This document shows, one piece after another, positions 1-8,194 of a stretch of 29,533 nt of DNA. The position numbers were made by a program, and so were the translations under genes. Below the pieces are notes generated by a model. The model was not told the DNA's origin, did not search any database, and saw only the letters and a program-made list of their open reading frames with translations. The stretch spans positions 1 to 29,533 of the forward strand of contig CAJTYD010000031.1 in NCBI GenBank assembly GCA_910583775.1, written 5' to 3'. This DNA comes from an uncultured Muribaculaceae bacterium (GTDB lineage: Bacteria; Bacteroidota; Bacteroidia; Bacteroidales; Muribaculaceae). The first letter of the stretch is position 1, and every line of letters begins with the position of its first letter.

Positions 1-3
1 CGA

Positions 4-30
4 GCCGGAATATATTTTAAGCGGATTAGT
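4..30 (+). repeat. Partial copy of the dispersed polar repeat
   Basis: The segment reads like the second half of the repeat found at 6161, 9351, 20014 and elsewhere: a GCCGAATTTAAGCGG-like core, here more diverged (GCCGGAATATATTTTAAGCGG). It lies just past the 3' end of the leftward gene ending at 26. It is too degenerate to be certain. Confidence 0.3.
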
Positions 31-457
31 CATTGTCGTGTGCCGTTCTGTCCTTGGGATTGGTTTCTGTCACTTTCAGCGCGAGGGTTGCCATGCCTCT
101 GCGGAACTGTGTATATTGTGGACATGAGTTGTAGTCGAAGTGATATACCACTGTCGGACGGTCTGACATATACATGTCGATGACCCCTTTCTCCAATTCG
201 GCGCAGAAGGCCTCGTGTCGTGCATAGAACTGCTCCGGGTTCCGCGCCGTCATCTGGATCTCCAGATTCAGCTCCCGGGCCGCTGTTCTCGGCGCCGAAT
301 TGTCCGTGCGGCGCCCGTGCTCCAGCCGCGACTCGTTCGATACCCGCTCCTTCAGCCCCGCCGGTGCCAGAAGCGCCGAAAGTGTGTTCCCCGTCGTCAC
401 CACGCCCCACTCCGTCCGGGCGTTCTTCCCGTTGATATATATATTCACTCTGCTCAT
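26..457 (-). CDS. Phage tail or baseplate protein, function unknown
   Basis: A 143-residue protein beginning MSRVNIYINGKNAR. I chose the start at 457 because its ATG overlaps the stop of the preceding gene (ATGA, 454-457), the pattern of a translationally coupled operon; the open frame runs further upstream to 556, but that part has the low-complexity look of an out-of-frame shadow. No catalytic motif or membrane segment is visible. Its place, two genes after the tape measure in the leftward tail operon, suggests a tail tip, DNA-circularisation-like or baseplate component. That role is inferred from position only. The next tail gene would lie left of the window. Confidence 0.7.
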   Translation of the reverse strand: MSRVNIYINGKNARTEWGVVTTGNTLSALLAPAGLKERVSNESRLEHGRRTDNSAPRTAARELNLEIQMTARNPEQFYARHEAFCAELEKGVIDMYMSDRPTVVYHFDYNSCPQYTQFRRGMATLALKVTETNPKDRTAHDND

Positions 458-882
458 CTCTCTATTGTTATTTTTGCCGTTCCGTCGTTCTGCTGCATGA
501 TATCGCCCTTGATCTCTGTCGCCGTTACAACGGCATACCCCGACCCTCGGATACATGCCGTCGCTCCGTGCATCGCTATGACCTTATATATGGCATCCGG
601 ACTGTCGGCGAAAAATGTCACCGCCGCCTCGCCCGCCACAAGAACCTCATGCTCTCCGTGTGCCCTTACAAGGCCCGTGTCGATATAGACTCCCCGAATG
701 GCGTTCAGCTCCTCCCTGTGCTCACGCAGGAACGCAAGCGTCGGGAACCCCGTCTTTATCGCGAATTCCCTCCCCTGGGACGTGAAAAGCATCCTCACCG
801 CCCCCTTGAGATTCTCTATCCCCTCGGCAAGCCCGCAGGCCCCAAGCCCCTTCATGTATCTCCTCAGTTCATCCATAGTCAT
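454..882 (-). CDS. Phage tail-associated protein, function unknown
   Basis: A 142-residue protein whose ATG overlaps the end of the tape-measure gene (879-882), so it is translated as part of the same leftward operon. It is a soluble-looking alpha/beta sequence with no signal peptide, transmembrane helix or recognised catalytic motif. In Mu-like phages the genes just after the tape measure encode tail DNA-circularisation, hub and baseplate proteins, and this is the likely class here. I do not recognise the family. The coupled start, matching codon use and tight spacing make it a confident gene with an uncertain function. Confidence 0.75.
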   Translation of the reverse strand: MTMDELRRYMKGLGACGLAEGIENLKGAVRMLFTSQGREFAIKTGFPTLAFLREHREELNAIRGVYIDTGLVRAHGEHEVLVAGEAAVTFFADSPDAIYKVIAMHGATACIRGSGYAVVTATEIKGDIMQQNDGTAKITIER

Positions 883-3800
883 AAATCCTTTACTTTCCTC
901 TTAAGCTCCGACAGATCCTCCGCCATTGAAGCCAGATGTTTTGAATACTTCTCTATATTCTCCAGAAAGCCCGTCGAAAGGAACAGCATGTCCTTGATCG
1001 CAAGAAGAGTCTCGTTCCCTCCGTTTTCGTCCCCTCCGGCGCTTGCCGAAATCCCCGACATCATGCGAAGAGTCGCCAGGATCTCCCGCGCGATCGCGTT
1101 CCCGTCCGAGACAAGAGTGTTGTTCGTCGCCTCAAGCTCCACCATCGCCGTGAATCGCCCATTAAGCTCCTCACCGGTCTCCTGCGTCATTCCCCATGCT
1201 TCACCTTTCGATGCCTGCTGTGAGTAGGCGCCGCCTCCGACAATGGCATTGACAGCGTTCCTGTCGGCAAGGCCCTGCTGAACGATGGCGTCATATTGCT
1301 GACGGAGTGCGTCACGTTCAGAATCAGTGAGCTTTTGGTCGTTCATTGCCTCCGCAAATTCGTCATACCACTCTTTGAGCATCTTATCGTACTTGTTATC
1401 CATCAAGCCTTCGATAAGGGCGTTGCGGAGCATATCTGTGAACGACCCGGTGAAATCCTCCGTCGTGCTCTCCATATCCGAGAGCAGAGACTTAAAGTTG
1501 TCGCGTACGGAATCAAAGCTTATGTCGGTCAGCTCCTCGCGGAGTTCGTCAAGGTCTTTATAGCGTTCCTGAATCTTCTTGTACTGAGTCTCACCTTTGG
1601 CGGCAATGGCATCCATCTCGCTTTTTAGCATGTCAAGATTGGCAAGCTCGGCATCTGTGAGAATGCCATCCTCCATAGCCTTTGCAAGCGAATCATAAAA
1701 CTTCTGGGTTGTCGGTTGCAGGTTCTTGTTGAGAAGCTCTGTCAAGGCTCCGGATATAATGGATTTGACGGCAGCCATCGATTTCTGTGCCGCGTCTGTT
1801 CCATCCTCCCATGAGGATGCATAAAGGGATGAAAACTCCTTGATAGCCGATTTTATATCCCTGCCGATTATAGCTTCTTTCGCGCTCTCTTTATTGTCGG
1901 CAATCAGGCGGTCAATCTCTTCGATCTGCTCCTGCCATTCCTTGATTTTATCCTTGTCGGTCTTCTTCTTGGCTTCCTCTTCGGCAATCTGCTGACGCAT
2001 CAGAACCTGCTGTTGCTTCAGCATTGTGTTCTGTTGGTCAATCATCTTAGAGGCATCTGTAGAATATGCCTTCTCGGCTGATTCGCCTAACCTGTCATAA
2101 CTCTTCTGCAAGGCATCTATGCGCTCCTGAAGCCTTTCGATATTCTTCTGGTGGCGGGCGTCACCTGCCATGGCGAGCTTCGTAATCCAGTTCATCACCT
2201 CACCGGCGGCCGCGGCGATACCACCTATCAGACCACCCTGTGCGAAGGCGGAGGCAATGTTCTGGACGCTTCCCATAGCGTCCCCAAGATAGCCGAGAGC
2301 CTCGCCGAGACCTTCCTCCCCGAGAGCGTCTGCCATATCGGAAGCCTTTCCTGCAAGGTCACCTACAAGTCCGGCTACATCAGCAACAGCCTCGGCTATT
2401 GCACGGAATTTAGCTTCACCGTCGAGACCCTTGATTCTCTCTGCAAGAGTCTTTATCTCGTTATTTAGCTTTTGGCTCTGATTGACGGCGGCATCCTCCT
2501 CTGCCTCCATTCTTGTAAGCTCGTTGACTGCCTTCTTATATGCGTCAGAGTCGGGAGCGACAACCGCCAGCGTGGTAACCTTGGCTCTTTGGTCGGTTAT
2601 CTGTTTCTGCAATTCCTTCTGCCTCTCCTGCGTGATCAGAGCCTCACTCTCCTTGTCGTTTAGCTGTTCCTGGAGTGAAATCCTCTGCTTGAAATATTCC
2701 GGGATCATGTCTCCGAACATGCCGAAAGAGTTCTCTATATCAGCTTCACGGAGACCGGAAAGAGCATCGTTGTATTCGCGGATCTTCTCCGGATCGAAAC
2801 TTTCGATAGCTTTCTCCCGATATTTCTCCAAATCGGAGATAAGGCTTTTTATTGTCTCACTTGTCAGACCGAAGACATCGCCAAATGCGAGTGACATATC
2901 TCCGCTGTTCTTGAATTGCTCAAAATCAGCATCACTCAATGCCTTGTGCTTTTGACCCTGCAATTGCATCTTGTCGCCAAAAGTCCCGGCTTCGGCAATC
3001 TTCCTGTCATATTCCTCGGCAATGGCTACACGCTTCTCCTCATAGGTGCCGAATTCCTTGAGATAATTGTCAAATGCCTCTTTAGCGGCTTTCAGGCGGT
3101 CGGCATCTGCCTTGGTCTGTTTTGCAAGAAGCTGGGAATTCAGGGCATCGTAACGGTCGGTAATGACTTTGATCTCCGCCTGATTGACATCAGTCTCAGG
3201 ATTGAATACCTGTTTAGCATATTTCTTGTTTCCGGGTGCTTTCTCATCCTCTTTGGCATCCCAGACCGCTTTCTGTCGCGCGATTTCGGCAGCGATAGCC
3301 TGTTTCTTCTGCTCTTCGAGGGCATCACGTTCCCTTTTCTGATCGAGGCGCATCTGCGCAAGGACTTTCGACTCTCCCTCGTCCATGAGGTCGATCCGGT
3401 TCTGCCATTCCTGATATTCATACTCCTGACGGAGTTTCATGCGCTCCTCAGTCTGCTGTTTTATCAAGTCAAGGAGTTTCTGATGAGCGGAAGCCTCTTT
3501 GGATTCAACCTGTGCGGCAGTCAGTCCGGATTTAGTCTTATGATCCCTGTCATAGTCCCCGTATGTCTTCTGCTCCGCTACAAGTTTATCAATTTCATCT
3601 GTAAGCGCCTGCGCCTCCTTGGAATCCTTCTTAAGCTTTTTCAGCGCTTTCTTTTTTGTCTCGATAAGAGCCTCAATTTCCTTGCTTCGGTCGGTATCGA
3701 CTGTTTCATCCGATCCGGGTTTCTCAAAATTATTTAAATCCTCAAGGCTCGTACCATAACGCTGGGCGATATTCTTTTTTCCTTCACGATCGGCCTTGAA

Positions 3801-5447
3801 CCTCTTCTGTAGCTTTAACAGGTTGGACCAGGTTCCGAGACCGGCCTGGGTAAGATAACCACGGGCCTGTTCGGACATATTATAATAATTGCCGGTCTCG
3901 GCAGCCGTATAATACTGCCTCATCATCTGCTCGATACCTTTAGAGGAAAGGACAATTCTTTTTCCGGTCTTGTTACCGTTGGCGTCGAGTTGATCAAACT
4001 CGGTTTCGGCAAGTTTTTTTCTGACTTTCTCAAGATTTTTGTCAAGATCCTTTGAAAAACCGCTGTTCTGTTCAAAGTCATCCATCGCCCGGGCCGCGGC
4101 CGACATTCGAATTGCCTTCGTAAGCTTTTCGTAGGATGTTGTAAGAGTCCCGGTCTTCGAGATCTCGTTATCGAGTTCCGAATTATACTTGCCGAACTGA
4201 GACACGATCTGCTTCTTGGCCTCATTCCACTCGTCAGTTCCCTTTTTAGCCTTTTCAAGCTTCTTTTTAAGTTCATCGAGGGTACTGAGTTCCTTGATCA
4301 TTTCTCCCTGATGAGCGGACGCGGCCTTTTCAGCCTGCTCCAGGGCCTTCTCCTCATCTGACCTCGCGGTCGCAAGCTTATAGACAGCATAGGTCAGCGC
4401 GACCACGGCAGCAGCTGCCATTCCGTAAGGATTCGCCATCATAGCCGCGTTCAGTTTCGCCTGAATTGCAATCAGAGCCTGCTTCGCTGCGACAAGCTTC
4501 CGCAGCCGACCGATTGTTCCCATGTCTACGATCGCGTTCACCATCACCGCCGTCTTATAGGTCCCGTACATCCCCACAAGGACTCCGAGCGTTTCACCGA
4601 CCTCCTTGTAGTTCTTCACAAGATCACCCGCAAGAGAGACACTCTTCGACACAGCCCCCTCGGCGCTCTCGCCGATCTCGTTCATCATCCCCGAGATCGA
4701 GCCCCGCAGATACGCGAACGACCCCTTAAGTCCCTCCGCCTGCTTCTCGAGCATCCCGTGGAATTTGCCTCCCTCCGAGGTCGCTGACACGAATGCCTCC
4801 GTGACATCCTTCACAGTGATCCGCCCGGCCTCCATATCCTCTTTCAGATCTGAGATCGATTTCCCCGTCTTCGCCGATATCTCAGCCAGCGGATTGAACC
4901 CCGCGTTGATCATCTGAAGAAGATCCTGGCCCATCAGCTTCCCCGTCGAGCTCATCTGTGAGAATGCAAGAGTCAGCGACTCGAACTTCTGGGCGTCGCC
5001 CATCGAGATATCCCCGATGCTCCTCAGCATTGGCATGATCTTCTCCGCCGACAGATTGAACGACAGCATCGTCTGGGCTCCCTTTGCCAGAGTGTCCAGA
5101 TCCATCGGCGTCGTCGCTGCGAAAGTCTTGATCTCCCCAAGCATCCGGTCTGCCTTATCCTTGCTGTTCAGAAGCGTCTCGAACGATATCTCCAGGCTCT
5201 GGATGTTCGCCCTCACGTCGATGCAATCTCGCGCGAACTGCGCGGCCTTCGTCATGGTGAACGCCGCCGCGCCAGCCTTCGCAAGCCGGCGAAGACCGCC
5301 CTCCATCTCCGAGAAAAGCCCCTCCAGACCGAGCCCCGACTGTCGGGCGGCCGTGACTGTCCGGTCGATCGCGCTCCGGGTCTCGTTCGCACGCCGGATG
5401 AACCCGCTGTTGTCTGCCGTTATTTCGTAATGAACTCTGCCCTCCAT
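879..5447 (-). CDS. Tail tape measure protein
   Basis: At 1522 residues this is by far the largest gene in the window. The first 270 residues resemble the TP901-type tape-measure N-terminal domain (region with AATTPMDLDTLAKGAQTML and GKLMGQDLLQMINAGFNPL). Then come a hydrophobic stretch near residues 340-365 (GMAAAAVVALTYAVYKLATA), long charged coiled-coil segments rich in K, E, Q and A, and a second hydrophobic glycine/alanine-rich stretch near residues 1050-1130. Family knowledge: the protein sets tail length at about 0.15 nm per residue, so a tail of roughly 0.2 micrometre is implied, and it passes through the tail during DNA ejection. It starts 2 bases after the stop of the tail chaperone gene and overlaps the next gene, which is standard tail operon order. 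The length indicates a long-tailed virion, contractile or not. Confidence 0.95.
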   Translation of the reverse strand: MEGRVHYEITADNSGFIRRANETRSAIDRTVTAARQSGLGLEGLFSEMEGGLRRLAKAGAAAFTMTKAAQFARDCIDVRANIQSLEISFETLLNSKDKADRMLGEIKTFAATTPMDLDTLAKGAQTMLSFNLSAEKIMPMLRSIGDISMGDAQKFESLTLAFSQMSSTGKLMGQDLLQMINAGFNPLAEISAKTGKSISDLKEDMEAGRITVKDVTEAFVSATSEGGKFHGMLEKQAEGLKGSFAYLRGSISGMMNEIGESAEGAVSKSVSLAGDLVKNYKEVGETLGVLVGMYGTYKTAVMVNAIVDMGTIGRLRKLVAAKQALIAIQAKLNAAMMANPYGMAAAAVVALTYAVYKLATARSDEEKALEQAEKAASAHQGEMIKELSTLDELKKKLEKAKKGTDEWNEAKKQIVSQFGKYNSELDNEISKTGTLTTSYEKLTKAIRMSAAARAMDDFEQNSGFSKDLDKNLEKVRKKLAETEFDQLDANGNKTGKRIVLSSKGIEQMMRQYYTAAETGNYYNMSEQARGYLTQAGLGTWSNLLKLQKRFKADREGKKNIAQRYGTSLEDLNNFEKPGSDETVDTDRSKEIEALIETKKKALKKLKKDSKEAQALTDEIDKLVAEQKTYGDYDRDHKTKSGLTAAQVESKEASAHQKLLDLIKQQTEERMKLRQEYEYQEWQNRIDLMDEGESKVLAQMRLDQKRERDALEEQKKQAIAAEIARQKAVWDAKEDEKAPGNKKYAKQVFNPETDVNQAEIKVITDRYDALNSQLLAKQTKADADRLKAAKEAFDNYLKEFGTYEEKRVAIAEEYDRKIAEAGTFGDKMQLQGQKHKALSDADFEQFKNSGDMSLAFGDVFGLTSETIKSLISDLEKYREKAIESFDPEKIREYNDALSGLREADIENSFGMFGDMIPEYFKQRISLQEQLNDKESEALITQERQKELQKQITDQRAKVTTLAVVAPDSDAYKKAVNELTRMEAEEDAAVNQSQKLNNEIKTLAERIKGLDGEAKFRAIAEAVADVAGLVGDLAGKASDMADALGEEGLGEALGYLGDAMGSVQNIASAFAQGGLIGGIAAAAGEVMNWITKLAMAGDARHQKNIERLQERIDALQKSYDRLGESAEKAYSTDASKMIDQQNTMLKQQQVLMRQQIAEEEAKKKTDKDKIKEWQEQIEEIDRLIADNKESAKEAIIGRDIKSAIKEFSSLYASSWEDGTDAAQKSMAAVKSIISGALTELLNKNLQPTTQKFYDSLAKAMEDGILTDAELANLDMLKSEMDAIAAKGETQYKKIQERYKDLDELREELTDISFDSVRDNFKSLLSDMESTTEDFTGSFTDMLRNALIEGLMDNKYDKMLKEWYDEFAEAMNDQKLTDSERDALRQQYDAIVQQGLADRNAVNAIVGGGAYSQQASKGEAWGMTQETGEELNGRFTAMVELEATNNTLVSDGNAIAREILATLRMMSGISASAGGDENGGNETLLAIKDMLFLSTGFLENIEKYSKHLASMAEDLSELKRKVKDL

Positions 5448-5448
5448 A

Positions 5449-6144
5449 TCATCCCTTTGTCAGTGCCCGGAGCTCCTCGATGTCCGCCGTGTCACCGTCG
5501 AGCATCTCCTCGCGGCCGTAGATGTTAAGTTTCATTCTCTCGTCCTCGCTCAGATAGACAGTGCTCACGCTGTCGCAAAGCATCATCCTCAGCCGGTCCA
5601 GAGAGATCTCCCATATCACGTAACTGTCGCTCCAGCCGTAGCGCGAGCAGGCCTGGTCGAGAAGTGTCCCGAAGATCGAACGGCCACCGTAATGACGCGC
5701 CCCCGAAGAGCCAGCCCGAAGACGCGCTATCCTCGCCGTCTCCTCCTGCTCCTCCGTCAGCCCCAGGAGCTCCGACAGACGGCCCCACTTGCTCCGGTTC
5801 AGAACAAGTAGAAGCAGCTCCGCAAGATCCTCCCGGCCCAGCCCCGCGAAATCTCCGGCCCGCTCCCGCATCAGTGACTTACTAAGGCAGTCGCGCCCCG
5901 CAAGAGTAGCCGTCGCGATTATGTCGCAGACCTGATCCCTGTGGACTTCCGCCTGGCGCATCGCCTCAAGTGCCGGATTCAGCGCAAGAAGCTCCCCGTC
6001 AAGATCAAGGTTCTCAAGCATGCAGGAGATAATCACCGAACTCCCCAGCGTCTCCGGGTAGATATGATAGTCCGCGCCGTTCAGCCTGAAGGTCTCCGGC
6101 CTCCCGATCAGTATCTCAGTTATCAGCTCCTGTGTCTCGTTCAT
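5449..6144 (-). CDS. Tail assembly chaperone (candidate)
   Basis: A 231-residue acidic, leucine-rich protein immediately upstream of the tape measure, between it and the tail-tube candidate. That position is where tailed phages keep the chaperone that coats the tape measure before tube polymerisation. No enzyme motif is seen. Many phages make a longer form of this chaperone by ribosomal slippage; I looked near the 3' end and saw no obvious slippery heptamer, and the tape-measure ATG follows the stop at once. The call rests on position, size and composition. Confidence 0.65.
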   Translation of the reverse strand: MNETQELITEILIGRPETFRLNGADYHIYPETLGSSVIISCMLENLDLDGELLALNPALEAMRQAEVHRDQVCDIIATATLAGRDCLSKSLMRERAGDFAGLGREDLAELLLLVLNRSKWGRLSELLGLTEEQEETARIARLRAGSSGARHYGGRSIFGTLLDQACSRYGWSDSYVIWEISLDRLRMMLCDSVSTVYLSEDERMKLNIYGREEMLDGDTADIEELRALTKG

Positions 6145-6160
6145 CTTTCGTTCTCTTTTT

Positions 6161-6212
6161 CTCTTTTACTGTGCTGAGGCGGCAGCCGAATTTAAGCGGC
6201 AGCCTAAATTAG
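6161..6212 (+). repeat. Dispersed polar repeat, copy B
   Basis: Pyrimidine-rich lead (CTCTTTTACTGTG), then a TGAGGCGGCAGCCGAATTT block and a second AAGCGGCAGCCTAAATT block. It lies in the gap upstream of the leftward tail chaperone gene. It has the same orientation as all other copies. Confidence 0.8.
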
Positions 6213-6263
6213 TGAATGGGCCGGATTCCACTCCCGCCCATCCTTTGTTCCTTCTCTCCCGGC

Positions 6264-6812
6264 TTAGATCTCAACCTCTTCCTCGCCGAAATCCCCGCCT
6301 GAGGCCTTGATCGTGATCTTCCCCGTCTCCGGATCCTTGGTCACCGTGAAGATGCCCCACTTCACCTTTCGCTCCTCCCCATCGGGCAGGATGGCCGAAT
6401 GGGTGTAGAGGTCGGTGCCACCGTCGTCTGTGGTGAAATTGTCCTCCACCGATACGGCGCTCTCCGCGATATACGGGCCCGGAGCCGTCCGGTTCTTTGG
6501 AACCACCACGACTGCGTAATGGTGATCCACCACGCCGTCGACATGCTTGATCGGCATCGTCTTGTTCGATGTCCGGCGGATCTGGTAGGCCAGGTCATAG
6601 TTGTTCGCGTTGTAGAGCACGTCCTCGTTGTCGCCCCCCTCGACCTTAGCCTCCTTCTTTTCCCCCTTCGTCGGGGTCAGCTGTGTCGATTTCTCCACAG
6701 CCGGCGGAGTCAGCATCCACTCCGGGTTCTCCGCCTCAAGATCCTTGATGTAGGTGTCAGGCTTGCCCCAGCCAACCTTCTTCGGCTTCTTTACGTTCTC
6801 GTTGTTTGCCAT
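6264..6812 (-). CDS. Tail tube protein candidate
   Basis: A 182-residue protein with a lysine-rich N-terminus (MANNENVKKPKKVGWGKP) and a beta-rich body (VDGVVDHHYAVVVVPKNRT; KWGIFTVTKDPETGKITIKA). Its place between the lysis genes and the tail chaperone/tape measure pair is where the major tail tube gene sits in tailed phages, and its size and beta-strand pattern fit a tube subunit. No sheath gene is visible between it and the chaperone, so either the tail is non-contractile or a sheath gene lies elsewhere. The function is inferred from context. Confidence 0.55.
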   Translation of the reverse strand: MANNENVKKPKKVGWGKPDTYIKDLEAENPEWMLTPPAVEKSTQLTPTKGEKKEAKVEGGDNEDVLYNANNYDLAYQIRRTSNKTMPIKHVDGVVDHHYAVVVVPKNRTAPGPYIAESAVSVEDNFTTDDGGTDLYTHSAILPDGEERKVKWGIFTVTKDPETGKITIKASGGDFGEEEVEI

Positions 6813-6815
6813 GTT

Positions 6816-7340
6816 TTATTTGATTTTGTTGTTGATTTTTCTTATTAATATTCCCGTCGCCGCCATTATCAGCGTCGGAGGAATCAAAACCGTCAGCAGG
6901 ATCACCCATGGATCCGCAAGGCGTTTCGAACTCGATTCCGATGCCGTTAGAACGGCCTTTCTGTAGTTCTCCGAGCGCCCCTGCTCCCGCCGGTAAAGGC
7001 GCTCGTAATAATTCACGAGCCGCTGAAGGCTGTCGCAGGTCGCGCTCACATAGACCGTGTCTCCCTTAACCTTGACCTCCACCGTCGCCCGTCCGCTCTT
7101 CCGGCGGTAAGACGCCTCTGGAGGCAATGATTTAAGTTCCGGCAGCGCGATTCCTATCTCAGCCCGGCACTGCGGAACACTCTCCGTCAGGATCAGCCTT
7201 GTTGCGGTTTCCGCCGTGTCGTGCCGTTCCGTCATCGCTTCCGTCGCATGCTCCGACTCCCGGCTCTCCCTGCTCTTTCGCGTTGTCGCGCAGCTTGTAG
7301 AGAACAGGACAGCCGTCAGCATGAGGACAGCCCGAAGCAC
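6816..7340 (-). CDS. Spanin-like lipoprotein with C-terminal membrane helix
   Basis: The frame is open from 7427, but a GTG at 7340 gives a near-ideal lipoprotein signal peptide, MLRAVLMLTAVLFSTSC, ending in the lipobox FSTSC, so I prefer that start (174 residues). The middle is charged and contains a region of predicted beta character (ATVEVKVKGDTVYVSATC). The C-terminus has a clear transmembrane helix (PWVILLTVLIPPTLIMAATG) followed by a basic tail. An N-terminal lipid anchor plus a C-terminal membrane helix is the known architecture of unimolecular spanins, which join inner and outer membranes in the last lysis step. It overlaps the upstream coiled-coil membrane protein by about 180 bases in a different frame and follows the amidase, consistent with a lysis cassette. 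In Bacteroides-type Mu phages such proteins are often left as hypothetical. Confidence 0.65.
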   Translation of the reverse strand: MLRAVLMLTAVLFSTSCATTRKSRESRESEHATEAMTERHDTAETATRLILTESVPQCRAEIGIALPELKSLPPEASYRRKSGRATVEVKVKGDTVYVSATCDSLQRLVNYYERLYRREQGRSENYRKAVLTASESSSKRLADPWVILLTVLIPPTLIMAATGILIRKINNKIK

Positions 7341-7659
7341 TCTCCACGGCCTTCCGCAGCCGTGCCATCTCCCTCTTTGTCGAGGCCATTTCCCTTTTGG
7401 TGGCCTGTAGATCCTCTCTGGTGGCATTTAACTCCTCCTTTAATGGTTTGACTATGTTCTGGACCAGAATCCGGGTCGCGTTCTCTGTGTTCGTGATCCG
7501 TACGGTTTCCGCGTCGGCCTTCGCCTTTTCCGCGTCGGCCTTCGCCTTCTCCGCCTCCGCGTTAGCCTTGCGCACAGTCGCCCGTAGCGTGATCAGCGCC
7601 ACCAGCAGCGCCACCAGGCCCCCGCCGAGCAATAGATTTAGAATTTCACTGAGTGTCAT
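7159..7659 (-). CDS. Membrane-anchored coiled-coil protein, possible inner-membrane spanin or holin-associated
   Basis: A 166-residue protein with one N-terminal transmembrane helix (residues about 6-26, LNLLLGGGLVALLVALITLR), then a long heptad-like coiled coil with exact KAKADAE repeats, and a cysteine-containing tail (SGCPHADGCPVL). A single helix plus a periplasmic coiled coil is the inner-membrane spanin layout. It sits between the amidase and the lipoprotein gene and overlaps the latter in another frame, as Rz and Rz1 often do. The last 50 residues fall in the overlap and are of low complexity, so the exact C-terminus is less certain. An alternative is a structural membrane protein unrelated to lysis. 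Confidence 0.65.
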   Translation of the reverse strand: MTLSEILNLLLGGGLVALLVALITLRATVRKANAEAEKAKADAEKAKADAETVRITNTENATRILVQNIVKPLKEELNATREDLQATKREMASTKREMARLRKAVESASGCPHADGCPVLYKLRDNAKEQGEPGVGACDGSDDGTARHGGNRNKADPDGECSAVPG

Positions 7660-7687
7660 TTCCCTTCTCCGGTTGATTGTTGTTTAT

Positions 7688-8194
7688 TTAAAATGGCGCC
7701 ACCCCGATTTCTCCCAGCCAGTCCGAAACCTCGAAGCTCGGACAGGCCTTCATCCATTCAAAAGGCTCGATCCTGCCGTTGCCGTTCAGATCCGGAGAAA
7801 GATCCCGGTGCCCGATTATCTTCACATCCGGGAATCTCTGGTGGAAATCCTTCACATAAGCCTCCATCGCCCGCTTCTGCGCCGCGGTGCGTGTATCCTT
7901 CGGTTTCCCGTTCCGGTCGCATCCCCCGGCATAGACGATGTGTCTGCTTATGGAGTTATAGCCCTTGGCTCCATTGGTGATTTCCCACGGATCCACGCTC
8001 GCGTCCTCGTTGTTGTCGACCAGGCGCTCGACCGTGCCGTCAAGCCTGAAAAGATCCGTGTAGCCAACCTGCTTCCAGCCTCTGCCTCCGGCGCTCTTAG
8101 GCGAGAGATGCATCCTCCGGATGTCGGCCGAAGTCACATCCCTCCCCTCGGGTGTCGCAGTGCAGTGGATCACAAGATATTTAAGCTTAGCCAT
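7688..8194 (-). CDS. N-acetylmuramoyl-L-alanine amidase (endolysin)
   Basis: A 168-residue amidase_2-type protein. Visible features: LVIHCTATPEG near the N-terminus with the first zinc-ligand histidine, a second histidine in the ISRHIVYAGG region, and the C-terminal GHRDLSPD ... ACPSF block that supplies conserved catalytic or zinc residues. These enzymes cut the bond between MurNAc and the peptide stem of peptidoglycan. No signal peptide is present, so release would depend on a holin, which I do not see clearly in the window. The start overlaps the end of the capsid gene by 8 bases. The neighbours downstream are spanin-like, making a lysis cassette placed inside the leftward late operon. Confidence 0.9.
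   Translation of the reverse strand: MAKLKYLVIHCTATPEGRDVTSADIRRMHLSPKSAGGRGWKQVGYTDLFRLDGTVERLVDNNEDASVDPWEITNGAKGYNSISRHIVYAGGCDRNGKPKDTRTAAQKRAMEAYVKDFHQRFPDVKIIGHRDLSPDLNGNGRIEPFEWMKACPSFEVSDWLGEIGVAPF

Noticed and set aside
2916..3737. Long plus-strand open frame opposite the tape measure (273 codons)
   Set aside because: It lies wholly inside the tape-measure gene on the other strand, has a hydrophobic, leucine- and phenylalanine-rich composition from antisense of charged codons, and matches nothing known.
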